Assembly (NCBI GenBank): GCA_964417725.1
Contig: CAYQIV010000029.1
Span: forward strand, 1 to 31,297
Length of the DNA stretch: 31,297 nt
Origin: SHZI01 sp964417725
GTDB lineage: Bacteria; Pseudomonadota; Gammaproteobacteria; Steroidobacterales; GCA-2729495
Direction of reading: 5' to 3'
The notes under the pieces are model-generated. The model did not search any database. It saw only the letters and a program-made list of their open reading frames with translations, and was not told where the DNA came from. This document shows, piece by piece, positions 15,019-22,926 of the stretch; the stretch's first letter is position 1; the number at the start of each line of letters is the position of its first letter. The position numbers were made by a program, and so were the translations under genes.

Positions 15019-15076
15019 GACCTGCCGGATCGGACCTGACGAACGGGGTCTGAACCGGATGCCTGACCCAGGCATG

Positions 15077-15107
15077 GAAAGCCCCGCCCCGGCGGGGCTT
15101 TCTTTTT
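15077..15107 (+). terminator. Rho-independent terminator after the first VPLPA-CTERM gene
   Basis: AAAGCCCCGCC pairs with GGCGGGGCTTT around a minimal loop and is followed by CTTTTT. It lies 60 bases after the stop codon at 15018, making the riboswitch-led transcript monocistronic. Confidence 0.9.
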
Positions 15108-15215
15108 CCGGCGCCGGCCGGACCCCCGCGCGACCGTGGTCGGGGGTGCCCTCGGTGCCACCCGCCGCGGCTGCGTATCGCCCGGCATGACATCGCTGAC
15201 CCTGGAATGACCGCC

Positions 15216-15953
15216 ATGCATCACCGTCGCCCCATCGCCGCCGCCGCCACCGTGCTGCTCGTCCTCGCGCTGGCCTCGCCGGCCCCGGCCGCGCTGCTCG
15301 GCCGCGCCGCCGCCACCGCCGGCGGCAGCGACTGGCAGGCCTACTACGACGACACCCTCGACATCACCTGGCTGGCCGATGCCAACTACGCCCAGACCAG
15401 CGGCTACCATCCCACGGGCAACATGACCTGGGACGCCGCGGTGGCCTTCATCGACACCCTCAACGACAGCGCCCTGCTCGGCCTCACCGACTGGCGCCTG
15501 CCCTACGTCTACGACGTCAATGCCGATGGCTGCCCGGGCTTCTCGCGGCTCGACGTGCTCGGCGTCGACTGCGGGTATTACACCGCCTACAACGAATACC
15601 GCGCCGAACTCTCGACGCTCTTCTACGAGACCCTCGGCAACCACGCCTTCTATGCCATGGACGGCACCTACCCGAACCCGGCCGGCTACGGTGCCCGGAA
15701 CGTGGGACCCTTCACCAACCTCCAGACCGGCGGCCTCTACTGGTACGGCCAGGAAAACGTCGTTGCGCCCCTGCAGGCCTGGTATTTCGGCATGCCCACC
15801 GGCGGCCAGGGCCCGCGCGGCAAGAACGAAAGCGCCCCCGCCTGGGCCGTCGTCGACGGCGACCCCTTCGCGGTCGTGCCGCTGCCCGCCACCGCCTGGC
15901 TCTTCGCCTCCGCCCTCGGCCTCGCCGGCGTCCTGCGCCGGCGCATGCGTTAG
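15216..15953 (+). CDS. VPLPA-CTERM protein with DUF1566/Lcl-like domain
   Basis: The protein has 245 residues. A signal peptide with a long Ala/Leu core ends near PAPAA. The mature part starts with YYDDTLDITWLADANYAQTS, then MTWDAAVAFIDTLN and LTDWRLP, the pattern of DUF1566 (Lcl C-terminal) domains common in exosortase substrates. It ends VVPLPATAWLFASALGLAGV (VPLPA at 221-225) then RRRMR, an exact VPLPA-CTERM tail, so it is a likely XrtD substrate. The ATG at 15216 has GGA nine bases before it; the ATG three codons upstream (15207) is the alternative. It is separated from the previous gene by a terminator and from the next by about 250 bases of GC-rich DNA. Confidence 0.9.
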   Translation: MHHRRPIAAAATVLLVLALASPAPAALLGRAAATAGGSDWQAYYDDTLDITWLADANYAQTSGYHPTGNMTWDAAVAFIDTLNDSALLGLTDWRLPYVYDVNADGCPGFSRLDVLGVDCGYYTAYNEYRAELSTLFYETLGNHAFYAMDGTYPNPAGYGARNVGPFTNLQTGGLYWYGQENVVAPLQAWYFGMPTGGQGPRGKNESAPAWAVVDGDPFAVVPLPATAWLFASALGLAGVLRRRMR

Positions 15954-16204
15954 CGGCACGGGGGTGCAGCCCCCGGCCCCCGGGTTTCCCCGCGACCGCC
16001 GGGGTCCGGGGGCGTTGCGACGGCGTGCGCTGCCGGGTCCGGCCATGCAGCAGACTGCGACGCCGCTGGCGTTTCGCGCCGCCGATCATTGCTAATCTGT
16101 AAGCGTGCCCCGTGGCGGGCGCGGCGATAATTTTCCGCGACATGCGCGCGGCGCCTCCGGGCCGCCGCGCGGCCGCGGTCCCCCCTTGCCCCAGGAGTAC
16201 TGAC

Positions 16205-18580
16205 GTGCGCCTCACCCGTAGCCTCATCCTCGTCGGCCTGCTCGGCCTGGTCCTCGGTTGCGCTTCGCCGGAAGAGCGCGCGGCGAAATACCTCGACAAG
16301 GCGCAGTCGTTGTACGACGCGGGCAACTTCAGCAAGGCCAAGGTCGAGGCGCAGAACGCCCTGCAGATCGAGCCCAAGAACGCCCCGGCCCGCTACCTGC
16401 TTGCGCTGATGGCCGAAAAGGACAACGAATTCAAGGCGCTTTACAACCACCTGCTGGTGACCGTCGACGCCGACCCCAACCACGTGCCGGCGCACCTCAA
16501 GCTCGCCAACCTGTACTTCTTCGGCAAGGCCTTCGACCGGGCCGAAGAGGAAATGGTGATCCTGCGCAAGCTCGCCCCCGAGGACCCGGGCGTGCTGGTC
16601 ATGGAGGGGCGCCTGAAGGGTCAGCAGGGCGATGCGGAGGGCGCGCTGGCGTTCTTCGACCGGGCGCTGGACAAGGACCCCGATTTCATCGAGGCGGTGA
16701 TCCTCCGGGCCGTCGGCCATGCCGAGGGCGACGAGGTCGATGAAGGCTTGGCGCTCATCGATGCGGTGCTGGCCCGTGTCGGCGGCGAGGGCGCCCGCCC
16801 GCTGCGCGAGATCCGCGTGCTCATCCTCGGCGCCCACCAGCGCTTCGTCGAGATGGAAAAGGAGTTCACCGCGCTGATGCGCGACTTCCCCGGCGAAAGC
16901 AGCTACCAGCAGGAACTCGCGCGCATGCTCGCCGCCCAGGGCCGCTGGGACGACGCCGACCGCGTGCTGCGCACCGTCGCCGAGCAGAACCCCGGCGAGG
17001 CCAACCCGCGCGTGGCCTACGTCGGCTTTCTCGCCGCACGCCGCGACCTTGCTGCCGCCGAGGGCGCGCTCAAGACCTTCATCGAGGAATCCCCCGACAC
17101 CTACGCGTTGCGCCTGACGCTCGGCGAACTCTACGAGAATGCCGAGCGCTGGGACGAGGCCCGCGAGGTCTACGAGACGCTGGCGACGCTGGCGCCGCAA
17201 GACCCCGAGGGACTGCGTGCCCGTGCCCGGCTGGCGGTGCTCGATGCGCGGGGCGAAGACCTGGCGGGTGCGCGCCGGCGCGTCGAGGCGATCCTGACGG
17301 ACTCGCCGGAGAACCCGCAGGCCTTGCTGCTGCGTGCCGGGCTGCAGTTCAACGAAGGGCGCTTCCAGGAGGCCATCGCCGACCTGCGCGTCGTGCTGCG
17401 CCAGGAGGAAACCAACCCGCAGGCGCTGCTCCTGCTGGCCCAGGCGTATTTCCGCACCGGCGACAAGGCGCTGACCCAGGACGCCTACCGCAAGCTGCTG
17501 GCCGTCAGCCCCGACAATGGCGAGGCGCTGATGGAATTTTCCGGCGTGCTCGCCGCCGAGCGGAACTACAACGAAGCACGCGAGCTGCTGGTGCGGCGCG
17601 TCAAGGCCGCGCCCAACGACGTGCTGGCCTCGGCCCGGCTCATCGAGCTGGATCTGCAGCTGAAGCAGGTCGACGAAGCGGAAAAGGAAGCCCGGCGGCT
17701 CGCGGCACTGCCCAACCAGGAGGGCCTCGGCGATTACCAGCTCGGTCGCGTCTACCAGATGCGCGGCAACCTCGACGCCGCGGTCGCGCAGTGGCAGAAG
17801 GCGCTGACGCAGCGCCCGGCCGACCCGCAGGCACTGGAAACGGTGGTCGGCGGCCTGATGGCGGCGAAGCGCCCGGCCGAAGCGGGGCGCTTCCTCGCGG
17901 CCCACGTCAAGCAATACCCCGCGCAGACCCACGCGCGCTACCTGCTGGCCCGCCACCACGCCACGCAGGGCAAGACCGCGCAGGCGCGTGAACTGCTCGA
18001 AGGCGTCATCGCCGAGAAGCCGGACTGGACGCCGGCCTGGGTCGGGCTGGCGCAACTCGCCGGCGATGCCGCGGAGGCGCGCCTTGCCGTCTACCGGCGG
18101 GCGCTCGAGGCACAGCCCGCCCATGCCGAACTGGGGCTGCTCCACGGCACCGAGCTGGAGCGCGCCGGACGCCACGACGAGGCCATCGATGCCTACGAGC
18201 GGACCGTAGCCGCCAATCCGCGCGCCGAGCCCGTGGTCCAGCGCCTCGTCATGCTGCTCCTCGACCACCGTGGCGACACCACCGGCATCGACCGTGCCCT
18301 GGCGCTGGCCGAGCCCTTTGCCTCGACCAACAAGCCGCCGCTGCAGGACGCGCTCGGCTGGGCGTGGTACCGCAAGGGTGACCACAACCGCGCCGTCGGG
18401 CTCCTCGAGCGCGCCGTGTCGCGCGCCGGTGACCCGCTCTACCGCTACCACCTCGGCATGACCTACCTCGCCATGGGCAACCCCGTCGGTGCCCGCCAGC
18501 AGCTCACCCAGGCGCTGGCCGACGACAAGGCCGATTTCAGCGGCGTCGAGGAAGCCCGCAAGGCGCTCGCCGGCCTCTGA
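16205..18580 (+). CDS. TPR-repeat lipoprotein, PrsT-like (paralogue 1)
   Basis: The protein has 791 residues. It starts at a GTG with AGGAG seven bases upstream. The signal peptide ends in lipobox VLGC, so the mature protein should be lipidated at Cys19. The rest is a solid array of tetratricopeptide repeats (roughly 20), beginning ERAAKYLDKAQSLYDAGNF. This is the architecture of the PEP-CTERM-system TPR lipoprotein PrsT, which accompanies exosortase and exopolysaccharide genes. It is a full-length paralogue of the protein at 28729-31104, which has the same length and the same opening and closing motifs (ending YRYHLGMTYLAMGNPVGARQ). TPRs mediate protein contacts, so a periplasmic scaffold for export or polymer assembly is plausible. 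An upstream 31-codon extension is rejected because it lacks a signal. Confidence 0.92.
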   Translation: MRLTRSLILVGLLGLVLGCASPEERAAKYLDKAQSLYDAGNFSKAKVEAQNALQIEPKNAPARYLLALMAEKDNEFKALYNHLLVTVDADPNHVPAHLKLANLYFFGKAFDRAEEEMVILRKLAPEDPGVLVMEGRLKGQQGDAEGALAFFDRALDKDPDFIEAVILRAVGHAEGDEVDEGLALIDAVLARVGGEGARPLREIRVLILGAHQRFVEMEKEFTALMRDFPGESSYQQELARMLAAQGRWDDADRVLRTVAEQNPGEANPRVAYVGFLAARRDLAAAEGALKTFIEESPDTYALRLTLGELYENAERWDEAREVYETLATLAPQDPEGLRARARLAVLDARGEDLAGARRRVEAILTDSPENPQALLLRAGLQFNEGRFQEAIADLRVVLRQEETNPQALLLLAQAYFRTGDKALTQDAYRKLLAVSPDNGEALMEFSGVLAAERNYNEARELLVRRVKAAPNDVLASARLIELDLQLKQVDEAEKEARRLAALPNQEGLGDYQLGRVYQMRGNLDAAVAQWQKALTQRPADPQALETVVGGLMAAKRPAEAGRFLAAHVKQYPAQTHARYLLARHHATQGKTAQARELLEGVIAEKPDWTPAWVGLAQLAGDAAEARLAVYRRALEAQPAHAELGLLHGTELERAGRHDEAIDAYERTVAANPRAEPVVQRLVMLLLDHRGDTTGIDRALALAEPFASTNKPPLQDALGWAWYRKGDHNRAVGLLERAVSRAGDPLYRYHLGMTYLAMGNPVGARQQLTQALADDKADFSGVEEARKALAGL

Positions 18581-18646
18581 GGCCGTCACCAGGGGTGACC
18601 CGGCCTGTCGGCTTCGGCAGGCCGGCGAAGCCAGCCCGGCAGGACA

Positions 18647-18739
18647 GCCGGGCGCCGCGCAACCGGAGCGGGCACAGGGCGGGCGACCGAAGCCGAGTGT
18701 CCCGCGCCGAGGTCGACAGGCCTCGCGGCTCACCACCAC
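18647..18739 (+). repeat. Arm 1 of an inverted intergenic repeat
   Basis: This GC-rich block, opening GCCGGGCGCCGCGCAACCGG and containing GTCGACAGGCCTCGCGGC, is an imperfect reverse complement of 31207-31295. It lies 66 bases after the stop of TPR paralogue 1; the other arm follows paralogue 2. No coding content is visible. Confidence 0.7.
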
Positions 18740-18814
18740 GCGCTTTCCGGACCGCCAGGCCGACCGCCATCTCCGGACTGACGGACCGGCCGGGATGGCG
18801 TGCGGTTCGGAAAA

Positions 18815-18848
18815 GGAAAAAGGCCGGGGCTTCAGCGAAGCCCCGGCC
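18815..18848 (-). terminator. Rho-independent terminator of the TonB-dependent receptor gene
   Basis: On the minus strand GGCCGGGGCTTC and GAAGCCCCGGCC form a perfect 12-base stem with a three-base loop, followed by five or more T. It lies 18 bases beyond the receptor stop at 18866. The stem could also act for plus-strand transcripts, though the plus-strand T-run is short. Confidence 0.9.
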
Positions 18849-18865
18849 CTTTCGGTGGGCAGGCC

Positions 18866-21658
18866 TCAGCGGCCGGCGCCGAAGCGGTAGTTGGCGCGCA
18901 CGCCGAAGACGCGCGGGGCGGGCAGGGTGGCGAAGACGTGGCTGACGCCGAGGCCGGCGACGAAACCAAGCTCGACGACCTGGTTGCCGAAGTCGGGGCC
19001 GGTGCCGCCGGTCTTGATGGTGTCATCCTCGAAGATGTTGTCGACATAGGCGAGGATGTCGAAGCGCTCGCCGATCAGGCCGATGCGCGTGTCGAAGTTG
19101 TAGTAGCTGTCGAAGAACAGCGAATTGTCGGCTTCGAGGTAGCGCTTGTCCTGATAGGTGCTGGCCAGCTCCACGAACCACTCGTAGGGCGTGTCGAGGA
19201 ACGGCTGCGTGTAGTTGAAGCTGGTCGTGATGGCGTTGCGCGGCGTGCGTTCCAGCCGGTTGTCGCTGAAATCGAACCGGCAGAACGGGCTGCCGTTGGC
19301 CGGGTCGCTCAGGTCGTTCGGGTTGGGGCCGGCGCCGCCCTTGTAGACGATGGCGCAGGGGTCCGAGGCCTGGGCGATGCGCTGCATGGCCGTGACGTCA
19401 TCCTTGTAGTCGCCGTAGAAGGCATCGAGGTGCGTCCATGCGGTGCTGATCGTCAGCCCTTCGACGAAATCCGGCTGCCAGATGGCCTCGACCTCGAAGC
19501 CCCAGACCTCGGCCGAGGAGGCGTTCACCACGCGCGGGGCGAGGAAGCCGTCCTGCAGCACCTGCGTGCCGACCTGCTTGTCGCTGTAGTCCTGGAAGAA
19601 ACCGGCGGCGTTGACGCGCAGGAAGCCCATGAACGCCCAGTCCGTCTTGGCGCCGAGTTCCCACGCCGTCATCTTCTCGGAGTCGAAGCGGTCGTCGTTG
19701 ATGCTGGTCGGCGAGCCGCCGGCCGGCGTGGTGGCGATGCCGCCCGGCTTCTGGGCCCGCGACCAGCTGAAGTAGAACTGCTTGGTGTCGTCGGGCGTCC
19801 AGCGCAGCGTCAGCTTCGGCGTGCTGAAGTGCGAGCTGAGCCGGCCGCGGTTGACGCGGTAGCCCTGCTGGCCGGTCAGCGAGGGGGGGATGGGGAGCAG
19901 GTCGAAGTCCGGCGTGAAGGCAAAGAAGGTCGAGCACACCTGGTCGTTGGTGACCACGCCACCGACGACGATCTCCTCCACCATTTGCTGCTGGCCGGGA
20001 TTGGGGCCGAAGAAGTTGGTGCACGAACTCTGGTTCGGCTTGCTGAAATTGAAGTTCTCGGAAATGAAGCGGGTCTCGGCGATGAGCTGCCAGTCGTCGG
20101 CGATGTCCCACTCGGCCACGCCATAGAACGACCAGCTCTCGGTTTCGGCGTGCCACGGCCCCGCGATCTGCGGCTGGAGCTGGCGGTAGTAGGCGCCGAG
20201 GTTGTCCAGCGTGCCGCCCTGGCCGTTGCAGAAATCCCGGGTGTCCTGGATGAGCGTCGGGTCGCTTTCCGAGGTGCGGCGGGTCAGCGTGCAGAAGAGG
20301 ATCACGGCCTCGTCGGCGAGGCGCCGCGTCTCGTGCCAGTAGAGGATGCCGCCGGTGAGCTGCAGCGGGCCATCCAGCTCGGTGCGGAAGCGCAGCTCCT
20401 GGCTGAACTGGCGGGTCTTGGTCGTCGAGCGCGAGCTTTGCGTGCCGAGGAGGGTGTCGGGCCGGCCGACGGCCTGCCAGTCCTGGTCGTAGGCATCGAA
20501 GCCTTCGAAGTCGATGAAGCCGGTGAAGGCGCTGAAGGTGCCGAGCCCGGTGTCGAGGGTGGTCTCGATCGACAGGCGGTCGGTCTCGAGCTTCGTGCCC
20601 GAGTAGTCCTCGCCGGTCAGTGGGTCCTCGCCGTGGGCGACGACGAGGCCGTTGGCGTTGCCCATGTGGGTCGGCAGGCAATAGCCGGGGCCGCGGCTCG
20701 GGTCCTTGAGGCTGTCGGGGCAGTACTGGCCGAAGTTGATCAAGGCCGTGCTGGTCGAGGTCGAGGCGGGGTCGAAGAACTGCACGTTCTGGCCGAGGCC
20801 GGCGGCCAGCGCCTGGGCCGGGTATTCGAACAGGCGCATGTTCTTGCCGGAGGTGCCGCCGCCGATGCGGGCGTTGGGCAGGGGGCCGCTGTCCTCGCGG
20901 CTGTGCTCGCCGCGGACCTTGATGCGCAGTTCGTCCGTCGGGGTGTAGAGCAGGGTGACCGCGACGCCGTGGCCGTCGACGTCGCCGAGGGGTTCGCCGG
21001 AGATCGAATTGGTGTAATAGCCGTCGCTTTCATACCACACGCCGCTGACGCGCAGGCCGAGCAGCCCGTCGATGAGCGGGCCGCCGGCGGCGAAGTCGAC
21101 CTGGCGGGTGCCGAAATCGCCGATGTCCCAGCCGACCTTGCCCTCGAACTCGTCGCCCGGGCTCTTGGTCACGTAGTTGATGGCGCCGGAGAAGGCGGCG
21201 CGGCCGTAGAGCGCGCTCTGCGGGCCCTTGACCACCTCGATGCGCTCGACGTCGCTGAGCAGGCGGCGGTTGGCGAGCAGGCCCGAGCCCGCGGCGTTGA
21301 GGTTTTCGGTGGTGACGTCGATGCCGTCGATGAGGAAGGCGACGTTCGACCGGCCGCGGGTGTTCGACAGGCCGCGGATGGTGATGCGCGTGTCGGCCGG
21401 GCCGAAGGCGGTGTCGAACTGCACGCTGGGGTCCTGGTCGACGACGTCGCCGAGACCGGTGATGCCGAGGCGCTCGATCTGCTCGGCGCCGATGGCGGTG
21501 ACCGCCAGCGGCACCTCCTGCAGACTTTCCTCGCGCTTGCGCGTGGTGACGGTGATTTCCTCGACCTGGGCGAGGCCCGCGACGGGCATCACCAGGGACA
21601 CGGGCAGGGCCACGGCCACTGCGACGACTCCGCCGGTCAGGCGACGATAGATGGACAT
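18866..21658 (-). CDS. TonB-dependent outer-membrane receptor
   Basis: This 930-residue receptor has a signal peptide (about 1-31), the TonB-box-like VEEITVTTRKREESLQEVP (32-50), a plug domain (about 50-155, with TRITIRGLSN, FLIDGIDV and ERIEVVKGPQSALYG) and a long beta-barrel ending YRFGAGR. Such receptors bring in scarce, large or hydrophobic substrates with energy from TonB-ExbBD. The substrate cannot be told; the type (LQEVP, KGPQSALYGR) is the broad class abundant in proteobacteria that degrade organic compounds. The ATG at 21658 has AGGGGA eight bases upstream, and the upstream 26 codons are rejected. It is divergent from the barrel gene at 21956 with a 297-base shared control region. 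It converges on TPR paralogue 1. The terminal residue is Arg, not the usual aromatic residue. Confidence 0.95.
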   Translation of the reverse strand: MSIYRRLTGGVVAVAVALPVSLVMPVAGLAQVEEITVTTRKREESLQEVPLAVTAIGAEQIERLGITGLGDVVDQDPSVQFDTAFGPADTRITIRGLSNTRGRSNVAFLIDGIDVTTENLNAAGSGLLANRRLLSDVERIEVVKGPQSALYGRAAFSGAINYVTKSPGDEFEGKVGWDIGDFGTRQVDFAAGGPLIDGLLGLRVSGVWYESDGYYTNSISGEPLGDVDGHGVAVTLLYTPTDELRIKVRGEHSREDSGPLPNARIGGGTSGKNMRLFEYPAQALAAGLGQNVQFFDPASTSTSTALINFGQYCPDSLKDPSRGPGYCLPTHMGNANGLVVAHGEDPLTGEDYSGTKLETDRLSIETTLDTGLGTFSAFTGFIDFEGFDAYDQDWQAVGRPDTLLGTQSSRSTTKTRQFSQELRFRTELDGPLQLTGGILYWHETRRLADEAVILFCTLTRRTSESDPTLIQDTRDFCNGQGGTLDNLGAYYRQLQPQIAGPWHAETESWSFYGVAEWDIADDWQLIAETRFISENFNFSKPNQSSCTNFFGPNPGQQQMVEEIVVGGVVTNDQVCSTFFAFTPDFDLLPIPPSLTGQQGYRVNRGRLSSHFSTPKLTLRWTPDDTKQFYFSWSRAQKPGGIATTPAGGSPTSINDDRFDSEKMTAWELGAKTDWAFMGFLRVNAAGFFQDYSDKQVGTQVLQDGFLAPRVVNASSAEVWGFEVEAIWQPDFVEGLTISTAWTHLDAFYGDYKDDVTAMQRIAQASDPCAIVYKGGAGPNPNDLSDPANGSPFCRFDFSDNRLERTPRNAITTSFNYTQPFLDTPYEWFVELASTYQDKRYLEADNSLFFDSYYNFDTRIGLIGERFDILAYVDNIFEDDTIKTGGTGPDFGNQVVELGFVAGLGVSHVFATLPAPRVFGVRANYRFGAGR

Positions 21659-21955
21659 TGGACGAATCCCCTGCTGAGTTCTGGATTTCTTCGCGCGACG
21701 TTGCAGGCTGCCAACCCCTGCCCCGTCCGGCAGCACCGGATGCCCGGTGCCATCAGCGCCGGATCATACCAGACGAGGCGCGCGTGGCCAGCGCCGGACT
21801 GCGTCGCCAGACCTTGCACACCGCACCGCGCCACACCGCGGTGCGCACCGCCGGACCATGGCAACACACGGCACCTTTCGTTATAGTCGCGACCGCGCCA
21901 GCACACAGGGGGCGGCGTCGCCGTACCGGCGGTTTCCCGAGGGAGTGGAGCACCA

Positions 21956-22726
21956 ATGTTGAATACAAGAATGCTTTGTCTGGCGCTGGTCATGACGGCG
22001 CCGGCCACCGCGCTGGCCGATTTCAGTTATTACGCGGGCTTCGGTGGCGGCGGCACGCGCGTCGAGCGCGACGACATCGACCAGAGCTTCACCGTGCTGA
22101 CCACCGGGGTGCTTCTCGGTCTCCCGCCGTTTGACCAGGGCCCCGGGCCCTACGTCGATCCGGCTGCCGACGTGAAGGACCCCGAAGGCACCGACTTCGC
22201 CTGGAAGCTGTTCGGCGGCGTGCGCTACGGCAAGTATCTCGGCGTTGAGGTCGGCCACGTCGACCTGGGCACCACCGAGGATGCCTTCCCCTTCATCATC
22301 GCGCCGATCCTCCGCGACGTGGGCGGCACGCCGACGCTGGTCCGGCCCGCCCAGGACCGCCAGATCGACGTCGAGACCGAGATCGACGGCCAGCAGCTCT
22401 ACCTCATGGGCTTCTGGCCGCTCAGCGAACAAGTCGAGATCTTCGGCAAGGTCGGCATGCTGTTCTGGGACCGCGACACCCTCATCATCGACCGCATCGC
22501 GGCGATCTCGGCCGTCGACCAGCCGAACCTGCCGGCGATCCAGCTCGACGGCCAGGACTGGACGCAGACCGCCGCGTCGGACGACGGCGAGGACCTCGCC
22601 GTCGGCATCGGCCTGCATATCAAGGCCTCCGAGCGCGTCACGCTGCGCGGCGAGTTCGAGTGGTTCGACATCGAAGGCACGAGCCAGGCCTGGCTGGCCT
22701 CGGTGTCGCTGGTCTTCGGGTTCTGA
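21956..22726 (+). CDS. Small outer-membrane beta-barrel protein
   Basis: The protein has 256 residues, with a signal peptide ending at TALA-DFSYY. The mature chain alternates short amphipathic strands (FSYYAGFGGGGTRVERD, KLFGGVRYGKYLGVEVG, QQLYLMGFWPLS, RVTLRGEFEWFDIEG) and ends SVSLVFGF with a terminal Phe, the signal for Bam-mediated insertion. This fits an OmpA-like or OprF-like eight-strand barrel. Strand loops are acidic (about 20 Asp/Glu in 50-130). GGAG lies five bases before the ATG. A TATAGT -10-like element is present at 21882-21887 in the divergent region. The cargo or role is unknown. There is no peptidoglycan-binding domain. Confidence 0.85.
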   Translation: MLNTRMLCLALVMTAPATALADFSYYAGFGGGGTRVERDDIDQSFTVLTTGVLLGLPPFDQGPGPYVDPAADVKDPEGTDFAWKLFGGVRYGKYLGVEVGHVDLGTTEDAFPFIIAPILRDVGGTPTLVRPAQDRQIDVETEIDGQQLYLMGFWPLSEQVEIFGKVGMLFWDRDTLIIDRIAAISAVDQPNLPAIQLDGQDWTQTAASDDGEDLAVGIGLHIKASERVTLRGEFEWFDIEGTSQAWLASVSLVFGF

Positions 22727-22926
22727 CGCGCGGTCCACGGGTTCGGGCCGCGCCGGGGTGTCGTCCTGCCGCAGCGCCCGTCTTGCCAGCCGCCGGACAG
22801 CGCGGTAGGGTGGCCGGCAGCGGGGCAGGCCATCTCAACAACAACGCCGCCCCGTGCCGGTTCTTCGGGTTTCGATGGTTTGCCGATGCGGTCCGCGCCG
22901 GGCCGGTCATTTTGGAGGATAGCGGG

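Noticed and set aside
15954..16150. GC-rich hairpins between the second VPLPA-CTERM gene and TPR paralogue 1 as a terminator
   Set aside because: Stems are possible but none is followed by a T-run, and such hairpins are expected by chance at this GC content.
15950..18739. Minus-strand open frame opposite TPR paralogue 1, and the similar one at 28444-30978 opposite paralogue 2
   Set aside because: Both are shadows of codon bias in paralogous genes; no start signal or recognisable domain. Their mutual similarity follows from the paralogy of the sense strand.
18800..21886. Plus-strand open frame of about 1,000 codons opposite the TonB-dependent receptor
   Set aside because: Composition is Val/Glu/Ala/Gly filler with no motif, and it crosses the terminator hairpin; the receptor on the minus strand has all family motifs.
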